A stretch of DNA of 6,077 nt from an uncultured Oscillospiraceae bacterium (GTDB taxonomy: Bacteria > Bacillota_A > Clostridia > Oscillospirales > Oscillospiraceae), in the NCBI GenBank assembly GCA_934635515.1, contig CAKTZK010000084.1, forward strand, positions 1 through 6,077. The letters run 5' to 3'. This document shows positions 1-5,381 of this stretch, in pieces. Position numbers and translations under genes: made by a program. How positions within the stretch are numbered: position 1 is the stretch's first letter; each line of letters starts with the position of its first letter. Under the pieces are notes generated by a model. That model ran no database searches. It saw only the letters and a list, made by a program, of their open reading frames with translations, and was not told the origin of the DNA.

Positions 1-150
1 GCCCAGCCCCGTGCCGGAGGCCGCCGCCTCGTTGGTATGCTCGCGGGTAAACGGCTCAAACATCTCCTTTTGAAATTCCTCACTGATGCCGTATCCCGTA
101 TCCGACACGGTAAAGCGGACCGTAACATCGCTGGTGTCTTTGGCGGCCAT
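1..150 (-). pseudogene. Sensor histidine kinase fragment (HATPase_c domain), off left edge
   Basis: The minus strand reads about 50 codons of a histidine kinase ATP-binding domain. In order they are a beta strand (DVTVRFTVSDTG), the G1 box DTGYG followed by IS, the F-box region MFEPFTRE, and the G2 box GTGLG at the very left edge. This is the autophosphorylation module of two-component sensors. The rest of the C-terminus would lie left of base 1. Upstream (rightwards) the similarity stops near base 140-150, and an in-frame TAG occurs near base 208, so the phosphoacceptor, sensor and membrane parts are missing. The remaining sequence overlaps antisense the first about 20 codons of the DUF421 ORF. 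What is seen is the motif set; the conclusion that the gene is broken here, by rearrangement or assembly chimerism, is inference. Confidence 0.8.
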
Positions 151-805
151 GTTTTTGCTGACAAAGCTCATGGGAAACAAGCAGGTATCGCAGATGAACC
201 TGTTTGACTATGTTATCGGCATCACCGTGGGCTCCATCGCCGCGGAGATGGCCACGGAGCTGGACACGCCGGAAAATTCGTTGGTTGCCATGGTGGTGTA
301 TGCGGTGGCGGCGGTGTGCATATCCCTATGGACCAACAAATCCCTGGGGGCCCGACGGATCATTACGGGAAAGCCGCTGACTTTGATGGATGGCGGAGTG
401 ATTTACCGGGAGAATCTGAAAAAGGCCAAGATGGACCTGGGGGACTTTCTCATGTATTGCCGCATCGGGGGATATTTTGACCTGGGGCAGATACAGACGG
501 CGCTGCTGGAGCACAACGGGACGGTGACCTTTTTGCCCGTGGAGATGCAGAGGCCCGCTACACCGGCAGACCTATCCATGCAGCCGGACCAGACGCTGCT
601 GCAGACCTCGGTGATCCAGGATGGGGTGATACTGCGGGGAAATCTGCAGCGGATCGGAAAGGACGAGAGCTGGCTTGCGCGGCAGCTGGAAAAGCTGGGG
701 TACAAGGAGGCCGGAGAGGTGTTTTTGGCTATGGCGGACGGAAAGCAGGTGACGGTGTTCCCCATGGAGAGCAAGCGGGAGTCGGCAGACCTGGCAGATA
801 GGTAA
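86..805 (+). CDS. DUF421 / YetF-family membrane protein, N-terminus altered
   Basis: The 239-codon ORF encodes a DUF421 (YetF-like) inner-membrane protein; the biochemical role of the family is not settled. Visible parts are a TM1 remnant (about residues 14-29) ending in the family signature TKLMGNKQVSQMN, TM2 (about 38-56), TM3 (about 65-82), then the cytoplasmic alpha/beta domain (about 90-215) with GKPLTLMDGG, the DLGDFLMYCRIGGYFDLGQ region and EHNGTVTFLP. The ATG at 86 has no Shine-Dalgarno sequence, and residues 1 to about 20 are simply the reverse reading of a histidine kinase domain, so the native start is lost. Other in-frame ATGs lie at 149 and 170, also without good ribosome sites. 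The gene converges on the surface-protein gene, with a bidirectional hairpin between them. Family assignment is secure; whether the product is made is doubtful. Confidence 0.85.
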   Translation: MPYPVSDTVKRTVTSLVSLAAMFLLTKLMGNKQVSQMNLFDYVIGITVGSIAAEMATELDTPENSLVAMVVYAVAAVCISLWTNKSLGARRIITGKPLTLMDGGVIYRENLKKAKMDLGDFLMYCRIGGYFDLGQIQTALLEHNGTVTFLPVEMQRPATPADLSMQPDQTLLQTSVIQDGVILRGNLQRIGKDESWLARQLEKLGYKEAGEVFLAMADGKQVTVFPMESKRESADLADR

Positions 806-816
806 GGGGGTTGAGA

Positions 817-888
817 CTGTCGGAAAATTAGAAACGGATTGCCACGCCGGTCTGCGGACCGGCTCGCAATGACAGGCTTTTTCGACAG
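817..888. repeat. Palindromic dispersed repeat (REP/MITE-like)
   Basis: This is an imperfect palindrome with nested arms. The outer arms are CTGTCG(G)AAAA at 817-827 and TTTTCGACAG at 879-888; the middle arms are ATTGC at 838-842 and GCAAT at 866-870; the inner stem is CCGGTC (847-852), loop TGCG, GACCGG (857-862). I recall very similar 'CACGCCGG...CTCGCAATGACAGG' units scattered between genes of Oscillospiraceae, where they are often mistranslated as short proteins; that is memory, not a search. It lies in the 3' flank between convergent genes and contains no gene. Confidence 0.65.
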
Positions 889-890
889 CC

Positions 891-924
891 GCAGAAAAGC
901 CCGGCACAGGCCGGGCTTTTCTGC
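891..924. terminator. Bidirectional intrinsic terminator between convergent genes
   Basis: A perfect 15-bp inverted repeat (891-905 and 910-924) closes a 4-base loop (ACAG). Each arm contains AAAA or TTTT inside the stem rather than after it, as is common for bidirectional terminators. It lies 86 bases after the DUF421 stop and 70 bases beyond the surface-protein stop on the other strand, so it can end both transcripts. Confidence 0.75.
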
Positions 925-950
925 GCGTAGGTGGGGGGAGACTTTCTCGA

Positions 951-987
951 GCCGCAGAGGGCGAGTTAGCCTTGGCCGCAGAGGGCG
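951..987. repeat. 13-bp direct repeat
   Basis: GCCGCAGAGGGCG occurs at 951-963 and again at 975-987, offset by 24 bases, just beyond the stop codon of the surface-protein gene. No function is visible; it may be a small local duplication. Confidence 0.5.
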
Positions 988-1008
988 CCGCTATCAGCGG
1001 CGGTTTTT
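986..1008 (+). terminator. Small hairpin with T-run overlapping the surface-protein stop
   Basis: CGCCGC (986-991), loop TATCA, GCGGCG (997-1002), then TTTTT at 1004-1008 on the plus strand. It overlaps the consecutive TGA-TAG stop codons and the arginine and lysine codons at the end of the surface-protein gene, so the T-run may just reflect the lysine codons. It could act as a back-up terminator for rightward transcription coming from DUF421. Confidence 0.4.
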
Positions 1009-2934
1009 CTTTTTGCTTACGACCAGGGCGCTCACCGCTGCGCCGCCGCTGACAACGGCCAGACTAAGCCAAAGGAGCATAGAGCCGCTGTCGCCGGTAT
1101 GGGGCGTGTCGCCGGGCTTGGGAGGCTCGGGCTTGGTGGGGGTGGGGTCAACGGCGTCCTTGGTGTAGACCACGGTAACGACCTTGTTGCCGTCCAGAGT
1201 GCCGGTGACGGGGTCGCCGGTGGCAGCCTTATAGGTATAGCCCTGGATGGTCTGGGCGGTCTGGGCGGTCACATCATAGGCGGAGCCCTCCGGCAGACTG
1301 TCGGAGGTGTAGGGGGGAGCCAGGACGGCACCATCCCCGTCTACATAGCGGACGGTGACGGTGTAGCGGAGGATCTCCTTCACATGATAGGAAAGGGTGG
1401 GGCGCAGGAAGTGCAGGCCCTCTCCCACGACCTCTGCATCGGTAGCCATGGGGTAGAGGACGGCGCTGGCGCAGGTATGCAGGCCGTCATGGCCCAGGAT
1501 GCCGCTTCGGTCATAGAAACCATAGGTGCCGGGCTCCGTCTTGGGGTTCATGAGCTTTATGGTGTAGTGCAGCTGCACATAACGAAGGTTGGTAACGGGC
1601 GCATGGATGTGCCACCGGAAGTGATCCCGGCCGTCCTCGGCAGGGGTATAGGTCAGGAAATAGTCATAGGATTCGCCGCTGTCCTGGTCCTGACGCTTGC
1701 CGAAGCCATAGACATTCTCCCGGATAGGCACGGCCTCCAGCTTCTCGTCTCCGACGGTGACGAAGATCTTTGCAGGGTCATTGACAAGGTCGAAGTCGTA
1801 GTCGCCCTTTGCATAACCCAGGTGGGTGTCCACATAGGAGCCGGCGTCCACGGCATAGAGGATCTCGTTTTGAATGTCGCCGAAGTTCAGGCTTCTGCCC
1901 TGGTTCAGATAATTCATAAAGCAGAGGGAATCGTCGGCGTTTCCGGCGCCGGCCATGCCGTCCTTCGTGGCGATGGAGTAGGCGTTATACCCGGCGGCCT
2001 TGAGCTGCTGCCAGACCAGGTGGGCATAGTAGAAGGCCATATCCCGGTTGTTGGCACTGCGCTTTACGGCGGGCTGGGACTTGAAGTCGTCACTGGGCTT
2101 GCCCTGGTTAAAGTTCAGATCATAATCGATGTGGTAATCATACAGGTCTCCGTTGCTCTCCCGGTTTCTATCCTCCACATCCTTCAGATAGGCCTGCCAA
2201 GCGGCCACATCGGATGTATCCTTGGGGCGGGGAACATTGACCTCGGGATAGTTGTTCGGCTCATAGAGCCCGTTATCCCAAAAGCCGCCGGCAGCGCCCT
2301 GGTAGTTCTCCTTGGTATAGTAGGTGCGGGAGAAGGGCGTTTTGCTGGCCCAGTCGCCGTCCTTGCTGTACAGATAGGTGGAGCCATCCGAGACCAGAAT
2401 CAGGTACTTTTTGGCAGAAGAGATGTTCGGATGCTCCTCCAGAGCCGCCTTGCCGGCCAAAAGACCGGCGTGGATATTGGTGCCGCCGGAAATCCTGCTC
2501 TCTATGGCCGATTTTATGGCGTCATAGCTTGTGGCCAGATCAAACCAGCCGGATTTGGCAGCATAGCGCTTAAACTTTACGATACACACCTTCACGGCTG
2601 CGCCGCTGTCTGTGGCGGCGTCCTTCAGATTATCCAGAAGGGTGAGGGCCTCATTCTTCACATTTTCATCGGCGGAAGAGGAACCATCCAGCACGAATAC
2701 TACCTCCGACTCCAGCTTTTCCTCTGCACTGGGCAGGGAGAGCGTTATATCTGAGGTCCAGGTTTCAGGGTCCAGGGGTGTCGCCGTTTTAGAACGGGAG
2801 ACACCGGTGGTGAAACGGGGTGTGTCGGTGGGGACCTGATCGGCGGCCAGAGTTGCCGCGGGCAGAACGCCTGCCAGCATCACAATGCACAGCAGGGCCG
2901 CTAACAGGGTGCGCAGTTTCTTTTTCGACTTCAT
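994..2934 (-). CDS. Cell-wall-anchored von Willebrand factor A / MucBP-like surface protein
   Basis: This is a 646-residue secreted protein. Residues 1-31 form a signal peptide (KSKKK, hydrophobic core, cleavage after TLA or LAA). A von Willebrand A domain spans about 77-190, continuing in an insert-rich region to about 365. It keeps a full metal-ion-dependent adhesion site: D83-x-S85-x-S87, T152 in GGTN, and D183 in SDG. After a beta-rich middle (about 385-515) a MucBP-like repeat runs about 521-594 (YTVTVRYVDGDG ... VVTVVYTKD). A proline/threonine/lysine spacer (595-609), the sorting motif TPHTG (610-614), a hydrophobic stretch and KKKNRR complete a sortase anchor. The ATG at 2934 is preceded by GGAGG with a 9-base spacer. 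The likely role is adhesion to host or neighbouring cells, by family. Expression appears to be gated by the long leader at 2935-3313. Confidence 0.95.
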   Translation of the reverse strand: MKSKKKLRTLLAALLCIVMLAGVLPAATLAADQVPTDTPRFTTGVSRSKTATPLDPETWTSDITLSLPSAEEKLESEVVFVLDGSSSADENVKNEALTLLDNLKDAATDSGAAVKVCIVKFKRYAAKSGWFDLATSYDAIKSAIESRISGGTNIHAGLLAGKAALEEHPNISSAKKYLILVSDGSTYLYSKDGDWASKTPFSRTYYTKENYQGAAGGFWDNGLYEPNNYPEVNVPRPKDTSDVAAWQAYLKDVEDRNRESNGDLYDYHIDYDLNFNQGKPSDDFKSQPAVKRSANNRDMAFYYAHLVWQQLKAAGYNAYSIATKDGMAGAGNADDSLCFMNYLNQGRSLNFGDIQNEILYAVDAGSYVDTHLGYAKGDYDFDLVNDPAKIFVTVGDEKLEAVPIRENVYGFGKRQDQDSGESYDYFLTYTPAEDGRDHFRWHIHAPVTNLRYVQLHYTIKLMNPKTEPGTYGFYDRSGILGHDGLHTCASAVLYPMATDAEVVGEGLHFLRPTLSYHVKEILRYTVTVRYVDGDGAVLAPPYTSDSLPEGSAYDVTAQTAQTIQGYTYKAATGDPVTGTLDGNKVVTVVYTKDAVDPTPTKPEPPKPGDTPHTGDSGSMLLWLSLAVVSGGAAVSALVVSKKKNRR

Positions 2935-2943
2935 AATTGCTTT

Positions 2944-2948
2944 CCTCC
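2944..2948 (-). promoter_or_regulatory. Ribosome binding site of the surface-protein gene
   Basis: GGAGG lies 9 bases before the ATG at 2934. This fixes the start and excludes the upstream in-frame alternatives. Confidence 0.85.
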
Positions 2949-3040
2949 ATATTCTCTAAATTCTTTTGTTTACGGATCGCCTGTTCGGCTGTCGGCAGAC
3001 AGAGCACCGGAATGGCGCAGCTTTGCCGATGTCGATTTTC

Positions 3041-3244
3041 TTAGCGGTTCGATATGGAATCACCTCCCTTCACTGATGCACAAAAAAGCCTAAGAAAGGG
3101 CACAATACACCCTATCTTAGGCAGCGATTTTCCTGTGAAATTTACAAGGCGGAGCTTGACATGGCGGGAGTAGGGCGCTACGCTCTGTCTGAGCTGAGCT
3201 GAGCTGAGCCGAGCCGAGCCGAGCCGAGCCGAAAAGCTTCGCAT
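3041..3244 (-). CDS. Leader ORF with in-frame pentanucleotide repeats (putative phase-variable leader peptide)
   Basis: A 67-codon ORF starts at the ATG at 3244, 8 bases after a strong AAAGGAGG at 3253-3260; an upstream in-frame TTG at 3250 is too close to that site. The product begins MRSFSARLGSARLSSAQLRQ, residues 5-18 being encoded by the tandem repeat, followed by a basic segment (about 27-42), a short hydrophobic stretch around CIVPFLRLF (46-54) and a TAA at 3043-3041. I see no known domain and do not claim a function for the peptide. It lies 33 bases below the predicted transcription start and 106 bases before the surface-protein ATG. The ORF runs straight through an intrinsic terminator (3082-3122), so its translation should influence terminator folding. 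The ribosome site and placement argue for real translation; no homology evidence is available. Confidence 0.55.
   Translation of the reverse strand: MRSFSARLGSARLSSAQLRQSVAPYSRHVKLRLVNFTGKSLPKIGCIVPFLRLFCASVKGGDSISNR
3061..3070 (-). promoter_or_regulatory. Orphan Shine-Dalgarno-like site near the end of the leader ORF
   Basis: AAGGGAGGTG (minus) would be a strong ribosome site, but the following bases (ATTCCATATCG) contain no ATG, GTG or TTG at usable spacing; the only codon near the right place is ATA. The leader ORF ends 18 bases further on. It may be a relic of a lost start codon, or may slow ribosomes. Confidence 0.4.
3082..3122 (-). terminator. Intrinsic terminator (attenuator) inside the leader ORF
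   Basis: Read on the minus strand, GCCTAAGA (3122-3115) pairs with TCTTAGGC (3095-3088). After one mismatch, AGGG pairs with CCCT around a 9-base loop, and six U residues follow (3087-3082). This is a well-formed Rho-independent terminator. It lies about 150 bases upstream of the surface-protein start and inside the leader ORF rather than after a gene, which fits an attenuator. Confidence 0.8.
3191..3230 (-). repeat. Pentanucleotide tandem repeat, eight units
   Basis: On the minus strand this reads five GGCTC units followed by three AGCTC units (on the plus strand GAGCT three times, then GAGCC five times). The units contain no stop codon in any frame. Because the unit is 5 bases, each gain or loss changes the downstream frame, and three units restore it. 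Short uninterrupted tandem arrays of this kind are known substrates for slipped-strand mispairing. Confidence 0.9.
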
Positions 3245-3252
3245 CGTCAAGT

Positions 3253-3260
3253 CCTCCTTT
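3253..3260 (-). promoter_or_regulatory. Ribosome binding site of the leader ORF
   Basis: AAAGGAGG on the minus strand, 8 bases from the ATG at 3244, is close to the ideal anti-16S match. It selects ATG 3244 over the TTG at 3250. Confidence 0.75.
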
Positions 3261-3284
3261 CGCGGTTTTTGTAAGGTTAATTAC

Positions 3285-3313
3285 ATTATAACAAAAAGTT
3301 TTTATAATTGCAA
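3285..3313 (-). promoter_or_regulatory. Sigma-A promoter for leader ORF and surface-protein gene
   Basis: -35 TTGCAA (3313-3308), a 17-base spacer and -10 TATAAT (3290-3285), reading left. The expected start is near 3278, giving a leader of about 340 bases before the surface-protein ATG. Confidence 0.8.
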
Positions 3314-3528
3314 GCGGTTTATGAAATAAAATAATATTTATAAGATGACATTTAACGTAAAAGTTCTTAGTGTGGGGAAAAGGCTTTGTTATAATGCCTT
3401 AAAAGCCCGAAGGGGCGGTGGTCGGAAGGGGAAAAGCGGATAAAATGGGGAGTCTGTTCTCCGCCGCTGAGAATACCTGACACTGTTAGATAGCTGTTAG
3501 AAATTGGGCGGTTTTGCTGCCCACAACG
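3314..3528. other. Intergenic stretch without a recognisable gene
   Basis: No convincing ORF is visible on either strand. Its left third is AT-rich. A perfect TATAAT occurs on the plus strand at 3390-3395 but its -35 region (TTAGTG, 17 bases upstream) is poor, and nothing follows it except an 11-codon ORF without a ribosome site. A small minus-strand hairpin (GCCC-CTTC-GGGC then TTTT, 3416-3401) could be a weak extra terminator. Confidence 0.5.
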
Positions 3529-3571
3529 GAAAAAGAAAAAGTCCCGAAACCCTTGTAGTTTCAGGACTTTT
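3529..3571 (-). terminator. Intrinsic terminator downstream of the tRNA-Ala segment
   Basis: Read on the minus strand, a 14-base arm AAAAGTCCTGAAAC (3571-3558), a 7-base loop and GTTTCGGGACTTTT (3550-3537) form a stem with one G-U pair. It is followed by TTTTTCTTTTT-like sequence to about 3530. It begins 3 bases after the encoded CCA end, so it is the tRNA transcript's terminator and marks that side as the original chromosomal flank. Confidence 0.85.
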
Positions 3572-3574
3572 CCT

Positions 3575-3685
<111 letters not shown>

Positions 3686-3722
3686 ACGCGGGCCACCTCA
3701 AAACACACTCTGAATGTCTTTC

Positions 3723-3751
3723 ATTATAGTCAAAGAAAGCCCGTATATCAA
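3723..3751 (-). promoter_or_regulatory. Strong promoter reading into the tRNA-Ala segment
   Basis: -35 TTGATA (3751-3746), a 17-base spacer and consensus -10 TATAAT (3728-3723). The start would be near 3716, about 80 bases before the intact tRNA portion. It is of the strength expected for a stable-RNA gene and ends at the terminator below 3571. Confidence 0.75.
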
Positions 3752-3792
3752 GGAAAGAATTTTTCTGCTTTGCGCCCCTCCACAGTATAACA

Positions 3793-4311
3793 TTATTGAA
3801 GTAGCTCAATCTGACGTTCAAGCAAATCAATACGATTATTCAGGTCTGCCGCTTGTAGGGTTGATCCGCTAAGAAGTTCTTGTCTAAGTGCATTTAATTG
3901 CAATTCCAAAATCTCACGAGTAATATTATCGGCATCAAGTTCATCAATTCGTTCTTCAATAGATGATAGCCTACTTTCAAAAACGGCACAGTCAATTTTC
4001 AAATCAATAAGAGTTTTAGCATACCACCCTGCTAATGCCACGATGATAGCCATAAATGCCCCTAAAACTGATTCAAAAATATGAGTTTTGAAAAAGCGTT
4101 TTGCGCGCAGGCGAAAAGAAATCTTTGCACTCTGCGTTGATGAATCCAGAAATGCTATGTTGTTAGCTTCTGCACTACCTGAAAGGTTATTATTTCGAAG
4201 ATCAACTGTGCTTTCAAGAGGAGTAGTATTTGACTTTATACTTTGTCTATATGCCCGTGCCTCACTCTTGCTCTTTCTTCTTCCGTTACCGTTTCCCACA
4301 ATATTCCTCAT
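3793..4311 (-). CDS. Single-pass membrane protein with C-terminal coiled coil, unknown function
   Basis: This 172-residue protein is not recognised. It has a basic, serine/asparagine-rich N-terminal half (GRRKSKSEARAYRQ near residue 10; LRAKRFFK at 68-75), one transmembrane helix at about 80-98 (ESVLGAFMAIIVALAGWYA), then a leucine-rich heptad region at about 108-172 predicted to form a coiled coil. Basic residues before the helix suggest a cytoplasmic N-terminus and an outward coiled coil. I chose ATG 4311 because GAGG lies 9 bases upstream; an in-frame ATG at 4350 has no such site. The start lies 26 bases inside the preceding gene in a different frame, so the two are almost certainly co-transcribed and translationally coupled. 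AT-rich base use differs from the flanking genes. A partner or anchor for the upstream protein is a guess from the overlap only. Confidence 0.75.
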   Translation of the reverse strand: MRNIVGNGNGRRKSKSEARAYRQSIKSNTTPLESTVDLRNNNLSGSAEANNIAFLDSSTQSAKISFRLRAKRFFKTHIFESVLGAFMAIIVALAGWYAKTLIDLKIDCAVFESRLSSIEERIDELDADNITREILELQLNALRQELLSGSTLQAADLNNRIDLLERQIELLQ

Positions 4312-4969
4312 TGAATATTTCCTCAAAGAAGCATTTTTTGCTCGTTTCAAAAAAAGAAGTTATTTTTGAAGTAATTTCAGGTTGTGGTGGCTGAAAATAT
4401 AGCTGATAGTCAAAAGAAATGCCTTGAATGGCATCGTCAATACTACCAACTGTATAGATTTTGTTTACATAATTATCGTTTCCAGAAAACGCCAAGCCCT
4501 CTGGTGTTGTAGTTCGAATTGCAAAACGACAATCTGTTATTTCTGATGATTTAGAAAAATATTGCTGCTTAAATGATGAAATGGAAGTATTATCCATTTC
4601 ACATATGTAGACCATGCCAATCCGCCGGGTGATTAGTGCGTATTTATCTATAATTTTAGGGATCAGGCATTTTTCTACACGAGAAATGAATTCCTTATAC
4701 TCAGATTCAAAATCATTTTGGATTGTATGGGTATAAATTAAATTATTCGAAGTCAATTCTAAACTATGGCCTAAATCTTGATTACTTAAAAAGCGTGATG
4801 TGGTATACTGCTGACTTATCGTCGGAAAATACCGAGACGAAAAGCCAGGTGATTTTTTGGAAGTGTTATAGAGCAGTGTATCTGCAATTTTTCCCCATTC
4901 ATCGAGAATAGAAAATGAGGGATTGAACATTATTCCGCAGACTATTCGCTTAACTGTAGCTTTTCCCAT
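4286..4969 (-). CDS. TIGR04255-like conserved protein, first gene of a two-gene operon
   Basis: A 227-residue soluble protein with no signal peptide or transmembrane helix. Its layout resembles TIGR04255, a sporadically distributed family of unknown function: an early beta strand (VKRIVCGIMFNPSF, 6-19), a central RRIGMVYI strand (115-122), a late FDYQLYFQ strand (186-193) and a terminal helix ending FFEEIFNEEY. I hold the assignment loosely since it rests on pattern memory. ATG 4969 is preferred to ATG 5017: CGAGGTG sits 6 bases before 4969, and the upstream ATG overlaps the -35 box of the predicted promoter. The gene overlaps the downstream membrane coiled-coil gene by 26 bases. AT-rich composition and position next to an element end suggest cargo, possibly defence- or maintenance-related, but nothing in the sequence names an activity. 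Confidence 0.75.
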   Translation of the reverse strand: MGKATVKRIVCGIMFNPSFSILDEWGKIADTLLYNTSKKSPGFSSRYFPTISQQYTTSRFLSNQDLGHSLELTSNNLIYTHTIQNDFESEYKEFISRVEKCLIPKIIDKYALITRRIGMVYICEMDNTSISSFKQQYFSKSSEITDCRFAIRTTTPEGLAFSGNDNYVNKIYTVGSIDDAIQGISFDYQLYFQPPQPEITSKITSFFETSKKCFFEEIFNEEYCGKR

Positions 4970-4988
4970 ATTTTTCACCTCGTTTTGT

Positions 4989-5017
4989 ATTATACGACTA
5001 AATTCGTTATAAAGCAA
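4989..5017 (-). promoter_or_regulatory. Promoter of the two-gene cargo operon
   Basis: -35 TTGCTT (5017-5012), a 17-base spacer and -10 TATAAT (4994-4989), reading left. Transcription would begin near 4982, practically at the GAGGTG ribosome site (4981-4976), giving a 5' leader of only about 13 bases. The -35 box starts 2 bases after the stop of the small ORF upstream. Confidence 0.6.
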
Positions 5018-5018
5018 G

Positions 5019-5180
5019 CTATTGAGCCATGCGTTGCATAATTTTGATTAGGTATAAAGTATCAAGACTTAGTGGGTGTTCAAAATTACCGTTATTCTCC
5101 GCGATAATTCCTCTTTCCAATAACATCTCTATCAAATCATGGTATTCTTCCGGGAGTTCTTGTAGATTTTTGAAATACAT
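5019..5180 (-). CDS. Small 53-residue protein, unknown; resembles short SLH-like/phage accessory modules
   Basis: The ORF starts with ATG at 5180, 9 bases after AAAGGAG (5196-5190), and ends with TAG at 5021-5019. The product starts MYFKNLQELPEEYHDLIEML and continues to a C-terminal YLIKIMQRM. The order 'F-x-x-L-x-E-L-P-E-x-Y, helix, R-G-I-I, polar turn, L-S-L-D-x-L helix' resembles the small helix-turn-helix-like modules found at the ends of phage and element amidases or as stand-alone accessory proteins (pattern SxDxLRxxVxxxR). That resemblance is weak and unverified. Good ribosome site and AT-rich codon use match the two genes downstream on the same strand, though a separate promoter for those lies just beyond its stop. 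No clear promoter of its own was found. Confidence 0.6.
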   Translation of the reverse strand: MYFKNLQELPEEYHDLIEMLLERGIIAENNGNFEHPLSLDTLYLIKIMQRMAQ

Positions 5181-5295
5181 TTTCAATTTCTCCTTTACTA
5201 AAGATTCGGAAAATAACTATTAGTTCACCTACATCAAAATACAGGTGCTCTGTTGTATATAAAAGTGCAACAACTCTTTACACATTATGTTTATT

Positions 5296-5333
5296 AGTAT
5301 GACTGCCAAATGAGACATCTAAGCGGTCATACT
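5296..5333. promoter_or_regulatory. 11-bp dyad between the divergent small ORF and parB-like gene
   Basis: AGTATGACTGC (5296-5306) pairs with GCGGTCATACT (5323-5333) over 11 positions, one being G-U in RNA, with a 16-base centre. There is no following T-run, so a terminator is unlikely. It lies between divergent genes and overlaps a poor plus-strand promoter-like pair (TTTACA 5277-5282, 15 bases, TATGAC 5298-5303), so an operator is possible; a partition or nicking site is another option. Confidence 0.4.
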
Positions 5334-5381
5334 CCCATTTATCAAAAAAATAGAAAGGAGATTTAATTTCTTTATCTTCAG

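Noticed and set aside
572..907. Minus-strand ORF containing CHCEPVRRPAWQSVSN
   Set aside because: This is the translation of the palindromic repeat plus the antisense of DUF421, a familiar spurious product.
1099..2754. A 551-codon open frame on the plus strand opposite the surface-protein gene
   Set aside because: Its product is a glycine/valine/isoleucine-rich low-complexity reading, has no ribosome site, and mirrors the minus-strand gene, which has a signal peptide, MIDAS motif and sorting signal. Its openness follows from G+C-rich codon use.
3184..3236. CRISPR array at the short repeats
   Set aside because: The units are 5 bases long and contiguous with no spacers.
3364..3395. Plus-strand promoter with TATAAT at 3390
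   Set aside because: The -35 region is poor and no gene or structured RNA follows; kept only as a remark in the intergenic entry.
4969..5017. Longer start (ATG 5017) for the TIGR04255-like protein
   Set aside because: It overlaps the predicted -35 box and has no Shine-Dalgarno sequence, whereas ATG 4969 has CGAGGTG 6 bases upstream.
5029..5223. 64-codon plus-strand ORF
   Set aside because: It has no ribosome site and is antisense to the better-supported 53-residue minus-strand ORF.
5310..5366. 18-codon plus-strand ORF upstream of the parB-like gene (MRHLSGHTPIYQ...)
   Set aside because: It has no ribosome site and lies across the dyad; no support for translation.
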